DNA of 64,000 nucleotides from NCBI GenBank assembly GCA_934167825.1, contig CAKPLY010000002.1, positions 1 to 64,000 on the forward strand, read 5' to 3'. This DNA comes from an uncultured Bacilli bacterium. GTDB lineage: Bacteria; Bacillota_I; Bacilli_A; RF39; UBA660. The notes beneath the pieces are model-generated. The model was not told the origin of the DNA, ran no database searches, and saw only the letters and a program-made list of their open reading frames with translations. A program made the translations under genes and the position numbers. Shown here piece by piece: positions 34,680 through 44,460 of this stretch (the first letter of the stretch is position 1; each line of letters opens with the position of its first letter).

Positions 34680-36626
34680 TCACGTTGCTTTTTCCCTTAT
34701 TTCTTTAATTAAATTGTAATTTATTATGTCGTTTGATATGTCTATTATTTGATCTGCCTTTTCGCTGTCTTCTTTTACCTTATTTTCCTCGACAGCCTCG
34801 CCACTTATTGGATATATCATATTTTTTTGTGCAACATAATATATGTCTTTTGTTATATATGAACCATCTGTGAACACGATTAGATTATCATTGTTTTTAA
34901 TACTGAAAATGTCGTGTCCTAATTGATAATTACTATGTATGTTTAACATATTACCTAATGTTGGCAAAACGTCAATCATACCAGTTGGTGTTGTTACCTT
35001 TTGTACATACTCTTTTTCTTTTGTCCATATAATGAATGGTACTTTTTTATCTAAAAAATAATCATATTTATTATATTCTACATAATTTGGGTCTTCTTTA
35101 TCATAAAGGTCTTTTGTTAAAGGATTATAATTGTAATATAAGTCATAATCATCTTTATCTATTCTTGCATCATGATCTCCATATATTACTAAAACTGTAT
35201 TTTCTAATAATCCTTCTTTATCTAAAGATTCAATAAACTCTCCAATTGCGGAATCTGCATAATGAACTGAATTAAAATAATTTTCAAGCATTGTTCCTTC
35301 GATTGGATTTGCTCTTATTTCTCTATTTTCAACATCATAAGTTTTTGTTGTGTCTATTTCTTTGGGGACATTTGGGTCACTAAAAGGCGTGTGATTTGAT
35401 AACATTATCATTGTTATATAATAGTTTTTGTTATTATTTGCTATATCTTTTATATAAGGGATTGATTGGTTAAAGAATGACTTATCTGATAACCCCATCC
35501 CTATTGTTTCATCTATCTCATAATATGTTTTGTCATAAAATTTATCGTACCCCATATTTTGATGCATTACTTTTCTGTTCCAAAAATCTCCATTATTCGC
35601 ATGCATACTCGCAACATAGTAGCCTTTTTCTTTCATCAATTTTTGTATTGTTATATATTCTCTGTCAAAATAATTAACAAAAACTGTTCCATTTGTTGAA
35701 GGCATTAATGAAGTGGCGAAAGTAAATTCTGCATCACTACTTGTTCCTACTCCTACTTGAGAATAGAAATTACTAAAATATATACTTTCTTTTGTTAATT
35801 TATTTAAGTTTGGGGTAACTTCTTTTCCGTTAAAACTTTTATCTATTACAATTGATTGTATACTTTCGGCATGAATTACTATTACGTTTTTTCCTTCAAA
35901 AATATTTGTGTATTTGTTTTCTATTTTGGTATATTTATTTTCTTCGTAATAATCTTTTACTTTTCTGTAAGCATTATCATGTCCAAATAAATTATTTATT
36001 TGAGGTTTTAAACTTTGGAATAAGTCATCAAATTGATATACATATATTCCAAACGTTCTTACAACTGTTTCTCTGTTCCAAAGATTTCTAAGTCTGTTCC
36101 ACTCTGAACCCGTTATGAATATACAAGGTATTATTAAAGTGATAATAGAGGTTACTAGTGTTTTTTTAAACATTACCTTATCTTTAATTTCATTGTTATG
36201 CTTATTTTTATGTTTTTTTAGTATGTAGTTAGTTAGAATTAAGCCAAATAATTGCCATAAATAAACAAAATATTGTATATGTAAGACATCTTCAACTACT
36301 ACATCACTTACGTCTGTTATAAATGTTGATGTGGCAAGTAAACTTATAGATACAAAGGAACTATAATAACCATAGTAATGAGCGTTTACTATACATGTGG
36401 CAATAAAGAATATTGACCATCCAAAAAAATATTTAAATCTGTTTTTTTCCTTTATTATGTATGAAAAAGAAGAAATAAATGTTATTACTCCTAAATCTAC
36501 CAAAAAAGGTTTTATACCAAGTGAACTATCTAACATACTTATTCTTACCAATGTGGAGTTAATAAGTGATGATATTATAAAATAAATTACTAATACGTTA
36601 TTACTTAAATATTTCTTTAACCTCAT
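34680..36626 (-). CDS. LtaS-like phosphoglycerol transferase (sulfatase superfamily), copy 1
   Basis: 648 residues. Five N-terminal membrane segments (1-190), then an extracellular alkaline-phosphatase/sulfatase-fold domain: IVIHAESIQSIVIDK (metal Glu), VGVGTSSDAEFTFATSLMPS (nucleophile Thr and metal ligands), MHANNGDFWNRKVMHQNMG and VIYGDHDARI. Such enzymes polymerise glycerol-phosphate from phosphatidylglycerol into lipoteichoic acid. Divergent from a second homologue starting 117 bp away. GAGGTAA precedes ATG 36626. Confidence 0.92.
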   Translation of the reverse strand: MRLKKYLSNNVLVIYFIISSLINSTLVRISMLDSSLGIKPFLVDLGVITFISSFSYIIKEKNRFKYFFGWSIFFIATCIVNAHYYGYYSSFVSISLLATSTFITDVSDVVVEDVLHIQYFVYLWQLFGLILTNYILKKHKNKHNNEIKDKVMFKKTLVTSIITLIIPCIFITGSEWNRLRNLWNRETVVRTFGIYVYQFDDLFQSLKPQINNLFGHDNAYRKVKDYYEENKYTKIENKYTNIFEGKNVIVIHAESIQSIVIDKSFNGKEVTPNLNKLTKESIYFSNFYSQVGVGTSSDAEFTFATSLMPSTNGTVFVNYFDREYITIQKLMKEKGYYVASMHANNGDFWNRKVMHQNMGYDKFYDKTYYEIDETIGMGLSDKSFFNQSIPYIKDIANNNKNYYITMIMLSNHTPFSDPNVPKEIDTTKTYDVENREIRANPIEGTMLENYFNSVHYADSAIGEFIESLDKEGLLENTVLVIYGDHDARIDKDDYDLYYNYNPLTKDLYDKEDPNYVEYNKYDYFLDKKVPFIIWTKEKEYVQKVTTPTGMIDVLPTLGNMLNIHSNYQLGHDIFSIKNNDNLIVFTDGSYITKDIYYVAQKNMIYPISGEAVEENKVKEDSEKADQIIDISNDIINYNLIKEIREKAT

Positions 36627-36742
36627 AATATTTACCTCATTTATAATTATATCACTTTAATTATAGGTTGTCTAGTTAAATACTTCTTTGTTTTTTATTT
36701 ACTTTAAATATTTTTTTTGATATAATGTTTTTGTGGTTAAAT

Positions 36743-38698
36743 ATGAAAAATGTAGTAAAAAATTTTAAGAAATATGTTATTAAATTTTGTGATTTTATAA
36801 AAGAGAAAGTATTAGTAAAAAGCAATATATACTTGATATTACTTGCTTTTCCCTTTACGTTGTTAGATGTAGTTACAAGGATACTTGGAAGAAAAATAAA
36901 TTTCTTTAAGGTATATAATCCTATTCCTAACTTATTTACTTTATCATGGATTATCTTGATGCTTGGAATTTGTCTTTCTTTTTGCAAGAAAAAGAGAAAA
37001 ATTATATATTCTTGTTTTATTGCTCTTTCAGTTGTGATTTTCTTGGTTAACAATATATATTATTCTGTTACTAATACTTTTTTTGATTTTTGTTTGATAG
37101 AGATGGCAAGCGAAGGTAGTAGTTATATGATTGATGCACTTGTTAATGCAAATAAGATTATATATTTTGTTACTGTTTTTGTATTAATTTATACTTTTTT
37201 TGTTATAAAATATATGCCTTATGGTAAAGAAAACAATAAGCTGATTAGATTTAGATGTTTATTTATATTTATATTGTTACAAGTTATAATTCCTTGTTTA
37301 TTAGGAAAAGCAAATTCAAATCTTAGTTGGAATACTTGGAATAATCCTAGAAATATTTATATGTCATTTAATGATAATAATAAGAGTATGTCTATTGCAG
37401 GAATATATGAGTATACTTTTAGAAACTTCTATGTAACATATTTCAGAGCAAAGAAAAGTGATAATAATGAAGAAAAAGAATTTTTGGATTTGGTATATAA
37501 TGAAGAAGAAAAAGATAATAGTAATTATTATACATCGATATTTAAGAATAAGAATGTTATATTTTTACAACTTGAGGGAATTGATAATTGGCTTTTAAAT
37601 GAGACTGATACTCCAACTTTGTATGGTATGTTAAATAATTCTATTGTGTTTAATAATCATTATTCATATTACAATGGTGGTGGGTCTACATTTAACTCTG
37701 AGTTTGCAGTAAATACTGGATTTTTAACTCCTATATCTTATACACAAAATGCTTACACTTTTAATAAAAATACTTTTGACTACACACTTGCCAAATTATT
37801 TAAAAATGAAGGTTATAGTATAAATGCTTTTCATATGAATACTAGTGAATTTTATTCAAGGGGTACTAATTATAAGAATTGGGGATATGATAATTATTAT
37901 GGACTTAAGGATTTAGGGACTTATAAAGACAATTCTTATGAATTAGATAGAGAACTTATTTTAAATGAAAATTTTAATAAACTTATTGTAAATGCAGAAA
38001 ATAAATTTCTAGATTATATTATTACTTATTCAAATCATACACCGTTTTCTACTGAGAAAGGAGTTTGCAAGGCTTTAGTTTATGAGGATGTTACCAAGGA
38101 TCTTGATGATGAAGATATAAAAAACAAAAACTATACTATTCCTACCTTAGATGAAGAAGAATGTGCAAGAAGACAAGCAAAAGAAACTGATTATATGGTT
38201 AGTTTATTACTTGATTTACTTGAGGAAAAAGATGTTATTGATGATACAGTAATTATTTGTTTTACTGACCATTATTTATATACTCTTAATGATTCTACTA
38301 TTTTAGATAAATATAAGGATACAAGTAATAATTTAATTAATCATACATCTTTCTTTATTTGGAGTAATAATACTAGTAGAGTTGATGTTAATTCAGTTAC
38401 ATCACAACTTAATATACTTCCTACTACGCTTAATTTGTTTGGTATTAAATATAATTCTAATTATTATATAGGAAGTGATGCACTTAGTCCAAGCTATGAT
38501 GGATATGTGTTCTTTAGCGATTATTCATGGTATGATGGAAATGTATATGTTGATGGTGGTGTGGTTACTAACAATAAATATATTGATAGTGATATATTAG
38601 AAAAGAAGAACGAATATATAAGTTATATGATAAAGAAAAATGATTTAACACTTAAATATAATTATTTTAAATATTTGAATAGTAAAGATAGAATATAA
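36743..38698 (+). CDS. LtaS-like phosphoglycerol transferase (sulfatase superfamily), copy 2
   Basis: About 651 residues. Five membrane segments (to about 190) and an extracellular sulfatase-fold domain: VIFLQLEGIDNWLLN, YNGGGSTFNSEFAVNTGFL (nucleophile Thr), FHMNTSEFYSRGTNYKNWG and CFTDHYLY. It differs from copy 1 in sequence and may have a distinct substrate, for example primase versus polymerase, as in Listeria LtaP/LtaS. The ORF opens at ATG 36725, but that ATG sits inside an extended -10 (TTGATATAAT), so ATG 36743 is more likely. A terminator overlaps its 3' end. Confidence 0.88.
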   Translation: MKNVVKNFKKYVIKFCDFIKEKVLVKSNIYLILLAFPFTLLDVVTRILGRKINFFKVYNPIPNLFTLSWIILMLGICLSFCKKKRKIIYSCFIALSVVIFLVNNIYYSVTNTFFDFCLIEMASEGSSYMIDALVNANKIIYFVTVFVLIYTFFVIKYMPYGKENNKLIRFRCLFIFILLQVIIPCLLGKANSNLSWNTWNNPRNIYMSFNDNNKSMSIAGIYEYTFRNFYVTYFRAKKSDNNEEKEFLDLVYNEEEKDNSNYYTSIFKNKNVIFLQLEGIDNWLLNETDTPTLYGMLNNSIVFNNHYSYYNGGGSTFNSEFAVNTGFLTPISYTQNAYTFNKNTFDYTLAKLFKNEGYSINAFHMNTSEFYSRGTNYKNWGYDNYYGLKDLGTYKDNSYELDRELILNENFNKLIVNAENKFLDYIITYSNHTPFSTEKGVCKALVYEDVTKDLDDEDIKNKNYTIPTLDEEECARRQAKETDYMVSLLLDLLEEKDVIDDTVIICFTDHYLYTLNDSTILDKYKDTSNNLINHTSFFIWSNNTSRVDVNSVTSQLNILPTTLNLFGIKYNSNYYIGSDALSPSYDGYVFFSDYSWYDGNVYVDGGVVTNNKYIDSDILEKKNEYISYMIKKNDLTLKYNYFKYLNSKDRI

Positions 38699-38735
38699 AG
38701 AAATCTATAGCATTAATTTGTTATAGATTTCTTTT
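38699..38735. terminator. bidirectional terminator between LtaS-like copy 2 and yfhO
   Basis: AGAAATCTATA (38699-38709) pairs perfectly (11 bp) with TATAGATTTCT (38722-38732), followed by TTTTTC. The yfhO stop (38713) lies in its loop. Confidence 0.75.
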
Positions 38736-41232
38736 TCTTTATGTCTATTATAAGTATTACTACAAATGATATTGTACCTATAATTGATAATATTTTTCCA
38801 ATATTCAAGTATGGAGATGTGTAATTTATTTCTATTTTGTGTTCTCCTTTAGTAATTGGTAAACCAATAAAACCTTCATTTACTTCTTCGTATGAAGTTA
38901 GTTTATTGTCAATTAGTACTTTATATCCTTTATCGTAAGGTATTGATGTTACTAAATATGAATCATTATTTTTGATATTTATTGTTCCTTTTATAGAATC
39001 ATTTTCTATACTTGTAATTTCTATTCCGTTTATATTTTCATTTATATCTTTGATATCATTATAATCTAAAGTATATGTTTCTATTTTATCAATGTTAAAT
39101 GTTCCTTTGTTTAGTTCTATATCTAGATATTCAATGTTATTATTTGATATTACATACTTAAAATCATTGTTTTTATTGTCATATCCCCATGTTTTACATG
39201 TTAATATATTTTCTACATTATTTATTTTTATACTTATATTGTCTCCAGTTTTACAACTGTTTTCTTGTAATCCATATAAGTTTATAAATAGAAATTTGTT
39301 TTTTAGAGCATTAGTTAATTTTATTTTTAAATAGCCTTTATCTTTTACTGTTAGAATATAGGAATTATCAGTATTTTCTATTTCTACTCCATCATTTTCT
39401 AATAATACATAGTCAATATCTTCTTTTGTTATTGTGGAGTCTTTTTTGTTTTTTGTAGAACTTTTTGTTACTACATTTTTTAATAATAATTCTGTTTGAT
39501 ATGGATAGTCATAATTTGCAAATTCTTTTTCGTTTATTATGTTGTTTGATTCATAGATGATTGGTAATACTAAGTTATTTATATATGTATTATCGTCTAT
39601 TTTTGTGTAACCCATACCTAAATCATAATTTGAAAACGAATATTTAACTCCCATGAGTGAATTAAATAATATATTATTGGATGCTGGTACAAGGAAGTAA
39701 TTATATTCTAGCATACTTGTTTTATATGTATGTCTTACAAAGTCTAAATAATTATAATTGTATGTTGAAGAATATATTGTTGTTGTGTAATAATTGTTGT
39801 TATATATTTTATTTACTGTTTTTGTTGGATATATTAAATTATTTGACCTATAAAATGATGAATCGTTATTTAATGTCTTCTTTATTTCTTTTTCAATATT
39901 ATCGCTAAATATTTCGTTATACATTGTGTTACTAACTGCTTCGTCTTCAAGTTGTTCTTTTACTGCTTCATATCCAGCGGTAATAAATGCTACTAAAAGT
40001 ATTAGAGAAATAAATATATTTTTCATATACTTTTTCTTTTTATATAATGCTAAAATTATTATTAATCCTAATAAGTACACATAGCATAGTTGTCTTTGAT
40101 TATAGTAGTACATTGGTATAGAAATTAATGATACAAATATAGCGAATTTTTTAGTATCTACTTTGTCTTTTAATAGGTTATCTATAAATATTGCAATGAT
40201 ATATGCAAAAAGAGGTATAAATGGAATAAAGCATTTTTCTCTTAGATATAATCCTCCGTTTAATATATACATAAATAGAGGTAATCCAATGACAACGCTA
40301 GAAGATGTTGCAAGAACAATATTACTTTTTTTCTTAGTATAGAATAAATATAATAATGCTACAAAGCCAATCATTGATATTCCAATAGAATATGTACCAC
40401 AAAATAGTTTATATATTTTTAAGTATGGTGTAAATAGTTTTAGTAAACTTATTTGCGATACTGCTTCGTTTCTACCACTTGTAAGAGTGTATGCTGTTGG
40501 TAGAAGTAAAATTCCTGACATGAATACTGCAATAAATACATAAAATACATATTTAAATCCATCTAATATCAAGTCTTTAAATTTAACTTTATCTTTGCTA
40601 TCAATATATCTATATAAGTAATATAATGATACTACAATTATTCCACATACACTGTAATAATAACTTGTCATTATCATTAAAAATATACTTAATATAAGTA
40701 GTGGTCTATCATTTTTTTCGATTAATTTATCTACTCCCATTAAGGACATTACTAAAAACGGCATATAATTTACAAACATTATGTGTCTATGCATATGGAA
40801 TATTAATGGTGGTGCTAATATAAATAGCAATGATGTTATTAGGCATACTGTATCGTTATACTTATGATTTTTTAACCATTTATAGAATAGTATTGCTGTT
40901 ATAACCAGGTTCATAATATTTGTTACTACCATATACTTTTCCATACTTACAAAAGGAAGTAGATATGAAGGAAGTATAAGCGGACTTAACAATCCATAGT
41001 ATGAAAGGTTAAATATATTTTGTCCACCACCATAACTAAGTGCTAGATTGGGAAGTAGTTTACCTGTATCATAAAATAGATTTCTAAAATATTCAGGTAT
41101 AACTGTATGTTGATTTATCCAGTCTGTGTTTGAACCAAACTTATATTGAAATCTAGTGGTTAGAAAAACTATCAAAATTACACTTAAAAATAATATTAGA
41201 TAGTTTCTTTTTTCTTTATTAATTTTATTCAT
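38713..41232 (-). CDS. yfhO: YfhO family membrane protein, polymer glycosylation
   Basis: 839 residues. About 13 membrane segments (1-420), a large extracytoplasmic region (about 430-800) and a final membrane helix. Landmarks TDWINQHTVIPEYFRNLFYDTG and LLPTAYTLTSGRNEAVS match YfhO. In B. subtilis YfhO with CsbB (GT2) glycosylates lipoteichoic acid with GlcNAc on the outside of the cell: the GT2 loads undecaprenyl-P, a flippase moves it, and YfhO transfers the sugar. All parts are next to each other here, adjacent to two LtaS-like genes. Overlaps gtrA by 8 bases. Confidence 0.88.
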   Translation of the reverse strand: MNKINKEKRNYLILFLSVILIVFLTTRFQYKFGSNTDWINQHTVIPEYFRNLFYDTGKLLPNLALSYGGGQNIFNLSYYGLLSPLILPSYLLPFVSMEKYMVVTNIMNLVITAILFYKWLKNHKYNDTVCLITSLLFILAPPLIFHMHRHIMFVNYMPFLVMSLMGVDKLIEKNDRPLLILSIFLMIMTSYYYSVCGIIVVSLYYLYRYIDSKDKVKFKDLILDGFKYVFYVFIAVFMSGILLLPTAYTLTSGRNEAVSQISLLKLFTPYLKIYKLFCGTYSIGISMIGFVALLYLFYTKKKSNIVLATSSSVVIGLPLFMYILNGGLYLREKCFIPFIPLFAYIIAIFIDNLLKDKVDTKKFAIFVSLISIPMYYYNQRQLCYVYLLGLIIILALYKKKKYMKNIFISLILLVAFITAGYEAVKEQLEDEAVSNTMYNEIFSDNIEKEIKKTLNNDSSFYRSNNLIYPTKTVNKIYNNNYYTTTIYSSTYNYNYLDFVRHTYKTSMLEYNYFLVPASNNILFNSLMGVKYSFSNYDLGMGYTKIDDNTYINNLVLPIIYESNNIINEKEFANYDYPYQTELLLKNVVTKSSTKNKKDSTITKEDIDYVLLENDGVEIENTDNSYILTVKDKGYLKIKLTNALKNKFLFINLYGLQENSCKTGDNISIKINNVENILTCKTWGYDNKNNDFKYVISNNNIEYLDIELNKGTFNIDKIETYTLDYNDIKDINENINGIEITSIENDSIKGTINIKNNDSYLVTSIPYDKGYKVLIDNKLTSYEEVNEGFIGLPITKGEHKIEINYTSPYLNIGKILSIIGTISFVVILIIDIKKKKSITN

Positions 41233-41659
41233 TATTTTTCACCTTGCTTTTGAAGACAAGAAATTTGCTTAATACGTAGTTTAATACTATTATTATTACC
41301 TGTACTATTAATTTTATAATCTTATCATTGAATTTTAATTTAATTACAAATATTTGCATTAGTAACATATCTAAAACTAATGTTGTAAGTCTTGATACAT
41401 AAAATTTAGATGCTTCTTTTAGATTCTTTTGTTCTTGTACTTTAAACACATACTTTCTATTAGTGAAATACGCAAAAGTTACAGATGCTATCCAAGATAT
41501 TATATTTGTTATTTGTAATTGTAATGTTACTTTAGGGTCTAGTACTGTGTATGATAATAGGTAATAAGTTAATAGACTTACTACTGTTGTTAATACTCCA
41601 ATGATTAGATATCTTATTATTTCTTCGTATTTTTTTAGTAATTCTTTAATTTTTTTCAT
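41225..41659 (-). CDS. GtrA family protein (candidate flippase of lipid-linked sugar)
   Basis: 144 residues with four membrane segments: EIIRYLIIGVLTTVVSLLTYY at the start, then NIISWIASVTFAYFTNRKYVF, and a C-terminal YVLSKFLVFKS, all GtrA hallmarks. GtrA proteins are thought to move undecaprenyl-phosphate-linked sugars across the membrane. It sits between the GT2 and yfhO genes with overlaps on both sides, supporting one functional unit. Confidence 0.9.
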   Translation of the reverse strand: MKKIKELLKKYEEIIRYLIIGVLTTVVSLLTYYLLSYTVLDPKVTLQLQITNIISWIASVTFAYFTNRKYVFKVQEQKNLKEASKFYVSRLTTLVLDMLLMQIFVIKLKFNDKIIKLIVQVIIIVLNYVLSKFLVFKSKVKNNE

Positions 41660-42594
41660 TATTTATCTACATTCGTTTCTTTCACTATATATATAGGTCT
41701 TTTTTTTGTCTCAAGATACGTTTTTGATAGATATTCGCCCATTATTCCAAGGCAGAATAATTGGATTCCACTTACGAAGAAAATTATACATACTAAGCTA
41801 GGCCATCCTGAAGTTGAATCTCCAAAAATAAGGGTTTTTGCAATAATTACAATAATCATTACAAATGATATTAAGCAAAATAATATTCCAATGAATGCTG
41901 CAATTGTTAAAGGCATTGTTGAAAATGCTACAATTCCTTCGATGGCGTATTTAAATAATTTCCAAAATGACCATTTTGTTTCTCCTGCAACTCTTTCTAT
42001 ATTTTCATATTCTAACCACTTTGTATTATATCCTACGAAAGAGAATAGGCCTTTTGAATATCTATTGTATTCTTTTAATTCTAATATGGAATTAACCATT
42101 TGTCTTGTCATAAGTCGATAGTCTCTTGCGCCATCAACCATTTCTGTTTTAGACATTTTGTTTATTATTTTATAGAACATTCTTGCAAAGAAACTTCTTA
42201 TTGGTGGTTCTCCTTTTCTTGTTACTCTTCTTGTGCCTACACAGTCATAATCTTCTTCATTTATTAATCTTAACATTTCTGGAAGTAGTGCAGGTGGGTC
42301 TTGTAAGTCAGCATCCATTATCGCAACATAATCTCCACTTGAATATTCTAATCCCGCCATCATTGCAGCTTCTTTACCAAAATTTCTTGAAAAGTGTATA
42401 TATTTTACTCTTTTGTCTTTTTTAGATAATTCTTTTACTATTTCGATTGTTTTATCTTTTGAGCCATCATTTACAAAGATGAATTCAAAGTCTACAGGCA
42501 TATCTTTACTAACTTTATCTATTTCTTTGTAAAATAAAGGTATTGCTTCTTCTTCATTGTATGATGGTACTATAATACTAATCTTTTTTTTCAT
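41659..42594 (-). CDS. GT2 glycosyltransferase (CsbB/GtrB-like, undecaprenyl-phosphate sugar synthase)
   Basis: 311 residues. GT-A domain with IIVPSYNEEEAIPLFYKEI, FVNDGSKDKT, DADLQDPP (metal-binding DxD), and GARDYRLM, then two C-terminal membrane helices (about 230-290). It transfers a sugar from a nucleotide sugar to undecaprenyl phosphate at the cytoplasmic face. First gene of the GT2-gtrA-yfhO operon; a GGAGG ribosome binding site precedes ATG 42594. Confidence 0.92.
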   Translation of the reverse strand: MKKKISIIVPSYNEEEAIPLFYKEIDKVSKDMPVDFEFIFVNDGSKDKTIEIVKELSKKDKRVKYIHFSRNFGKEAAMMAGLEYSSGDYVAIMDADLQDPPALLPEMLRLINEEDYDCVGTRRVTRKGEPPIRSFFARMFYKIINKMSKTEMVDGARDYRLMTRQMVNSILELKEYNRYSKGLFSFVGYNTKWLEYENIERVAGETKWSFWKLFKYAIEGIVAFSTMPLTIAAFIGILFCLISFVMIIVIIAKTLIFGDSTSGWPSLVCIIFFVSGIQLFCLGIMGEYLSKTYLETKKRPIYIVKETNVDK

Positions 42595-42767
42595 ATTTAC
42601 CTCCGAAAATTAAATAATATTAATTTATGCCTTTATTATACTATAAGTTATTATTATATTCAAGAAATATATGTTACTTTACACGTGATGTATTTATTTT
42701 GTCAAATTATCATTGTTATATTCTTTTTTTTGTATTATAATATTGATAGTTTGGAGGAGAATATGCT

Positions 42768-43907
42768 ATGAAAGTGATTGGAATTATTGCAGAATATAAC
42801 CCTTTTCATTTGGGGCATTTATACCAAATTAGAAAAATAAAGGAAATGAATGAAGATTCTATTATTGTGGCAATTGTATCTTCTTCTTTTACTCAAAGAG
42901 GGGAAGTATCTGTAATTAACAAATGGAATAAAACTAGCGTTATTCTTGATAATGGTGTTGATATTGTGATAGAACTTCCTTTTTTATATGCAACACAATC
43001 TGCGGATAATTTTGCGTATGGTGCAATTTCAATACTTAATAAACTTGGTATAGATACGCTTGTTTTTGGAACAGAAAGTGATAATATTAGCGTTCTTAAG
43101 GAAATTGCAATGTTACAGCTTTATAATAATGATTATGATGGACTTGTAAAAAGTTATTTGGATAAGGGTTTAAATTATCCTACTAGCATGAGTTTAGCAA
43201 TTAATGAAATATTAGGATATAAAATTGACACTCCTAATGATTTACTTGCTCTATCATATATAAAACAAATATATAAAATTAATAAAGAGATTGAAGTAAT
43301 CAATATTAAAAGGACTAATGATTATCACTCAAAGAATGTTAGTAATAATATTATTCCTGCTTCTTTGATTAGAGAGTATTTGTTAGATAATAAAGATATT
43401 AGTAAATACTTACCTATTTATAATACTAATTTATTGTATAAGAACTTTAGTAATAATAATTATTTTGCTATGTTAAAATATCAAGTTATAAATAATATAG
43501 ATAATTTAAGTGAGTTTTTGGATGTTGATGAGGGTATAGAAAATAGAATACTAAATGTTATTAATTATGCTTCAAGTTGGAATGAACTAGTTAGTCTTAT
43601 TAAGACTAAAAGATATACTTATAATAAGGTAAATAGAATGCTTATTCATATACTTTGTGGACTAAAAAAGAAAGATGTTAGAAGTTATGAAATAGATTAT
43701 GTAAGAGTATTAGGATTTACTAAGAGTGGGCAGAGATATTTAAATACTATAAAAAAAGATATTGGTTGTAGAGTAATTACAAGTTATAGAAAGAATGTAA
43801 GTACACTATTAGATTTAGAGTATAAGGTTAATTATATATATTCTTTAATCGCAGATAATAAACTTATTATGGAAGAATTTAGGCATAAACCAATTATTAA
43901 GAACTAG
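42768..43907 (+). CDS. tmcAL: tRNA(Met) cytidine acetate ligase
   Basis: 379 residues, family length. Nucleotidyltransferase-like N-terminus GIIAEYNPFHLGHLYQI (HxGH), SSSFTQRGEVSVINKW and the block VIELPFLYATQSADNFA. TmcAL (formerly YlbM) activates acetate with ATP to form N4-acetylcytidine at the wobble base of elongator tRNA-Met. GGAGGAG precedes ATG 42768; promoter TTGTTA (42713-42718) - 17 bp - TATAAT (42736-42741). Its 3' end overlaps a converging small gene by 11 bases. Confidence 0.94.
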   Translation: MKVIGIIAEYNPFHLGHLYQIRKIKEMNEDSIIVAIVSSSFTQRGEVSVINKWNKTSVILDNGVDIVIELPFLYATQSADNFAYGAISILNKLGIDTLVFGTESDNISVLKEIAMLQLYNNDYDGLVKSYLDKGLNYPTSMSLAINEILGYKIDTPNDLLALSYIKQIYKINKEIEVINIKRTNDYHSKNVSNNIIPASLIREYLLDNKDISKYLPIYNTNLLYKNFSNNNYFAMLKYQVINNIDNLSEFLDVDEGIENRILNVINYASSWNELVSLIKTKRYTYNKVNRMLIHILCGLKKKDVRSYEIDYVRVLGFTKSGQRYLNTIKKDIGCRVITSYRKNVSTLLDLEYKVNYIYSLIADNKLIMEEFRHKPIIKN

Positions 43908-44343
43908 ATTCTTTTTTTATTGTTTCATATATTAGTTTATTTATTTCTTCTGGAAATAATCCATCAATTAATTTATTAAATTCTTGTATGTTTTTTACTT
44001 TTAAGGATGCTCCTAATCTTATTATGTTTGTTAGTTTATTACCTTTTATAAATGCATTGTAGCAAGTTTCTATGTCAACATAATTAATTGAGGAGACATT
44101 ATCTTTTGATGTTTCTACTGGAGATAACATACCATTTTCTTTAAATATATATACATCGAATCTTTTGTTTTTACTACTATCAAATATATCTAATATTAAT
44201 TCTTTATTTACTATTTTATATTGTGCATATATGTATTCATTTTCAGTTAAATTATAATTAAATACTATATTTAAGAATTTATTTAGTAATCCTTCGTTCA
44301 TTAAATTTATTAATACTAATCTAAAAATTTCTTTATTATCCAT
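43897..44343 (-). CDS. protein of unknown function
   Basis: 148 residues, not recognised. Predicted mostly alpha/beta and cytoplasmic; the segment LILDIFDSSKNKRFDVYIFK and the C-terminal helical part LIDGLFPEEINKLIYETIKK are the most ordered. ATG 44343 is chosen because AAAGGAAGG lies about 8 bp upstream; the ORF is open further. It overlaps the 3' end of tmcAL on the opposite strand. A real gene is supported by the ribosome binding site and codon use like its neighbours. Confidence 0.65.
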   Translation of the reverse strand: MDNKEIFRLVLINLMNEGLLNKFLNIVFNYNLTENEYIYAQYKIVNKELILDIFDSSKNKRFDVYIFKENGMLSPVETSKDNVSSINYVDIETCYNAFIKGNKLTNIIRLGASLKVKNIQEFNKLIDGLFPEEINKLIYETIKKESSS

Positions 44344-44382
44344 ATGAATAACCTTCCTTTTCTTTAACTTATCACATAAAAA

Positions 44383-44413
44383 ATAATATGTCAATTTAAG
44401 TATGACATATTAT
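44383..44413 (-). terminator. terminator downstream of mutM
   Basis: ATAATATGTCA (44383-44393) pairs perfectly over 11 bp with TGACATATTAT (44403-44413) and a 9-nt loop; on the minus strand TTTTTTATG follows. It ends the polA-mutM operon before the small unknown gene. Confidence 0.7.
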
Positions 44414-44460
44414 GGTTAATGTTACCTATTTAGCAACGTTAAAATGTGTAAAGGTGTAAA

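Noticed and set aside
36676..37053. Minus-strand ORF of 125 codons
   Set aside because: Antisense to the start of the second LtaS-like gene, which has clear family motifs.
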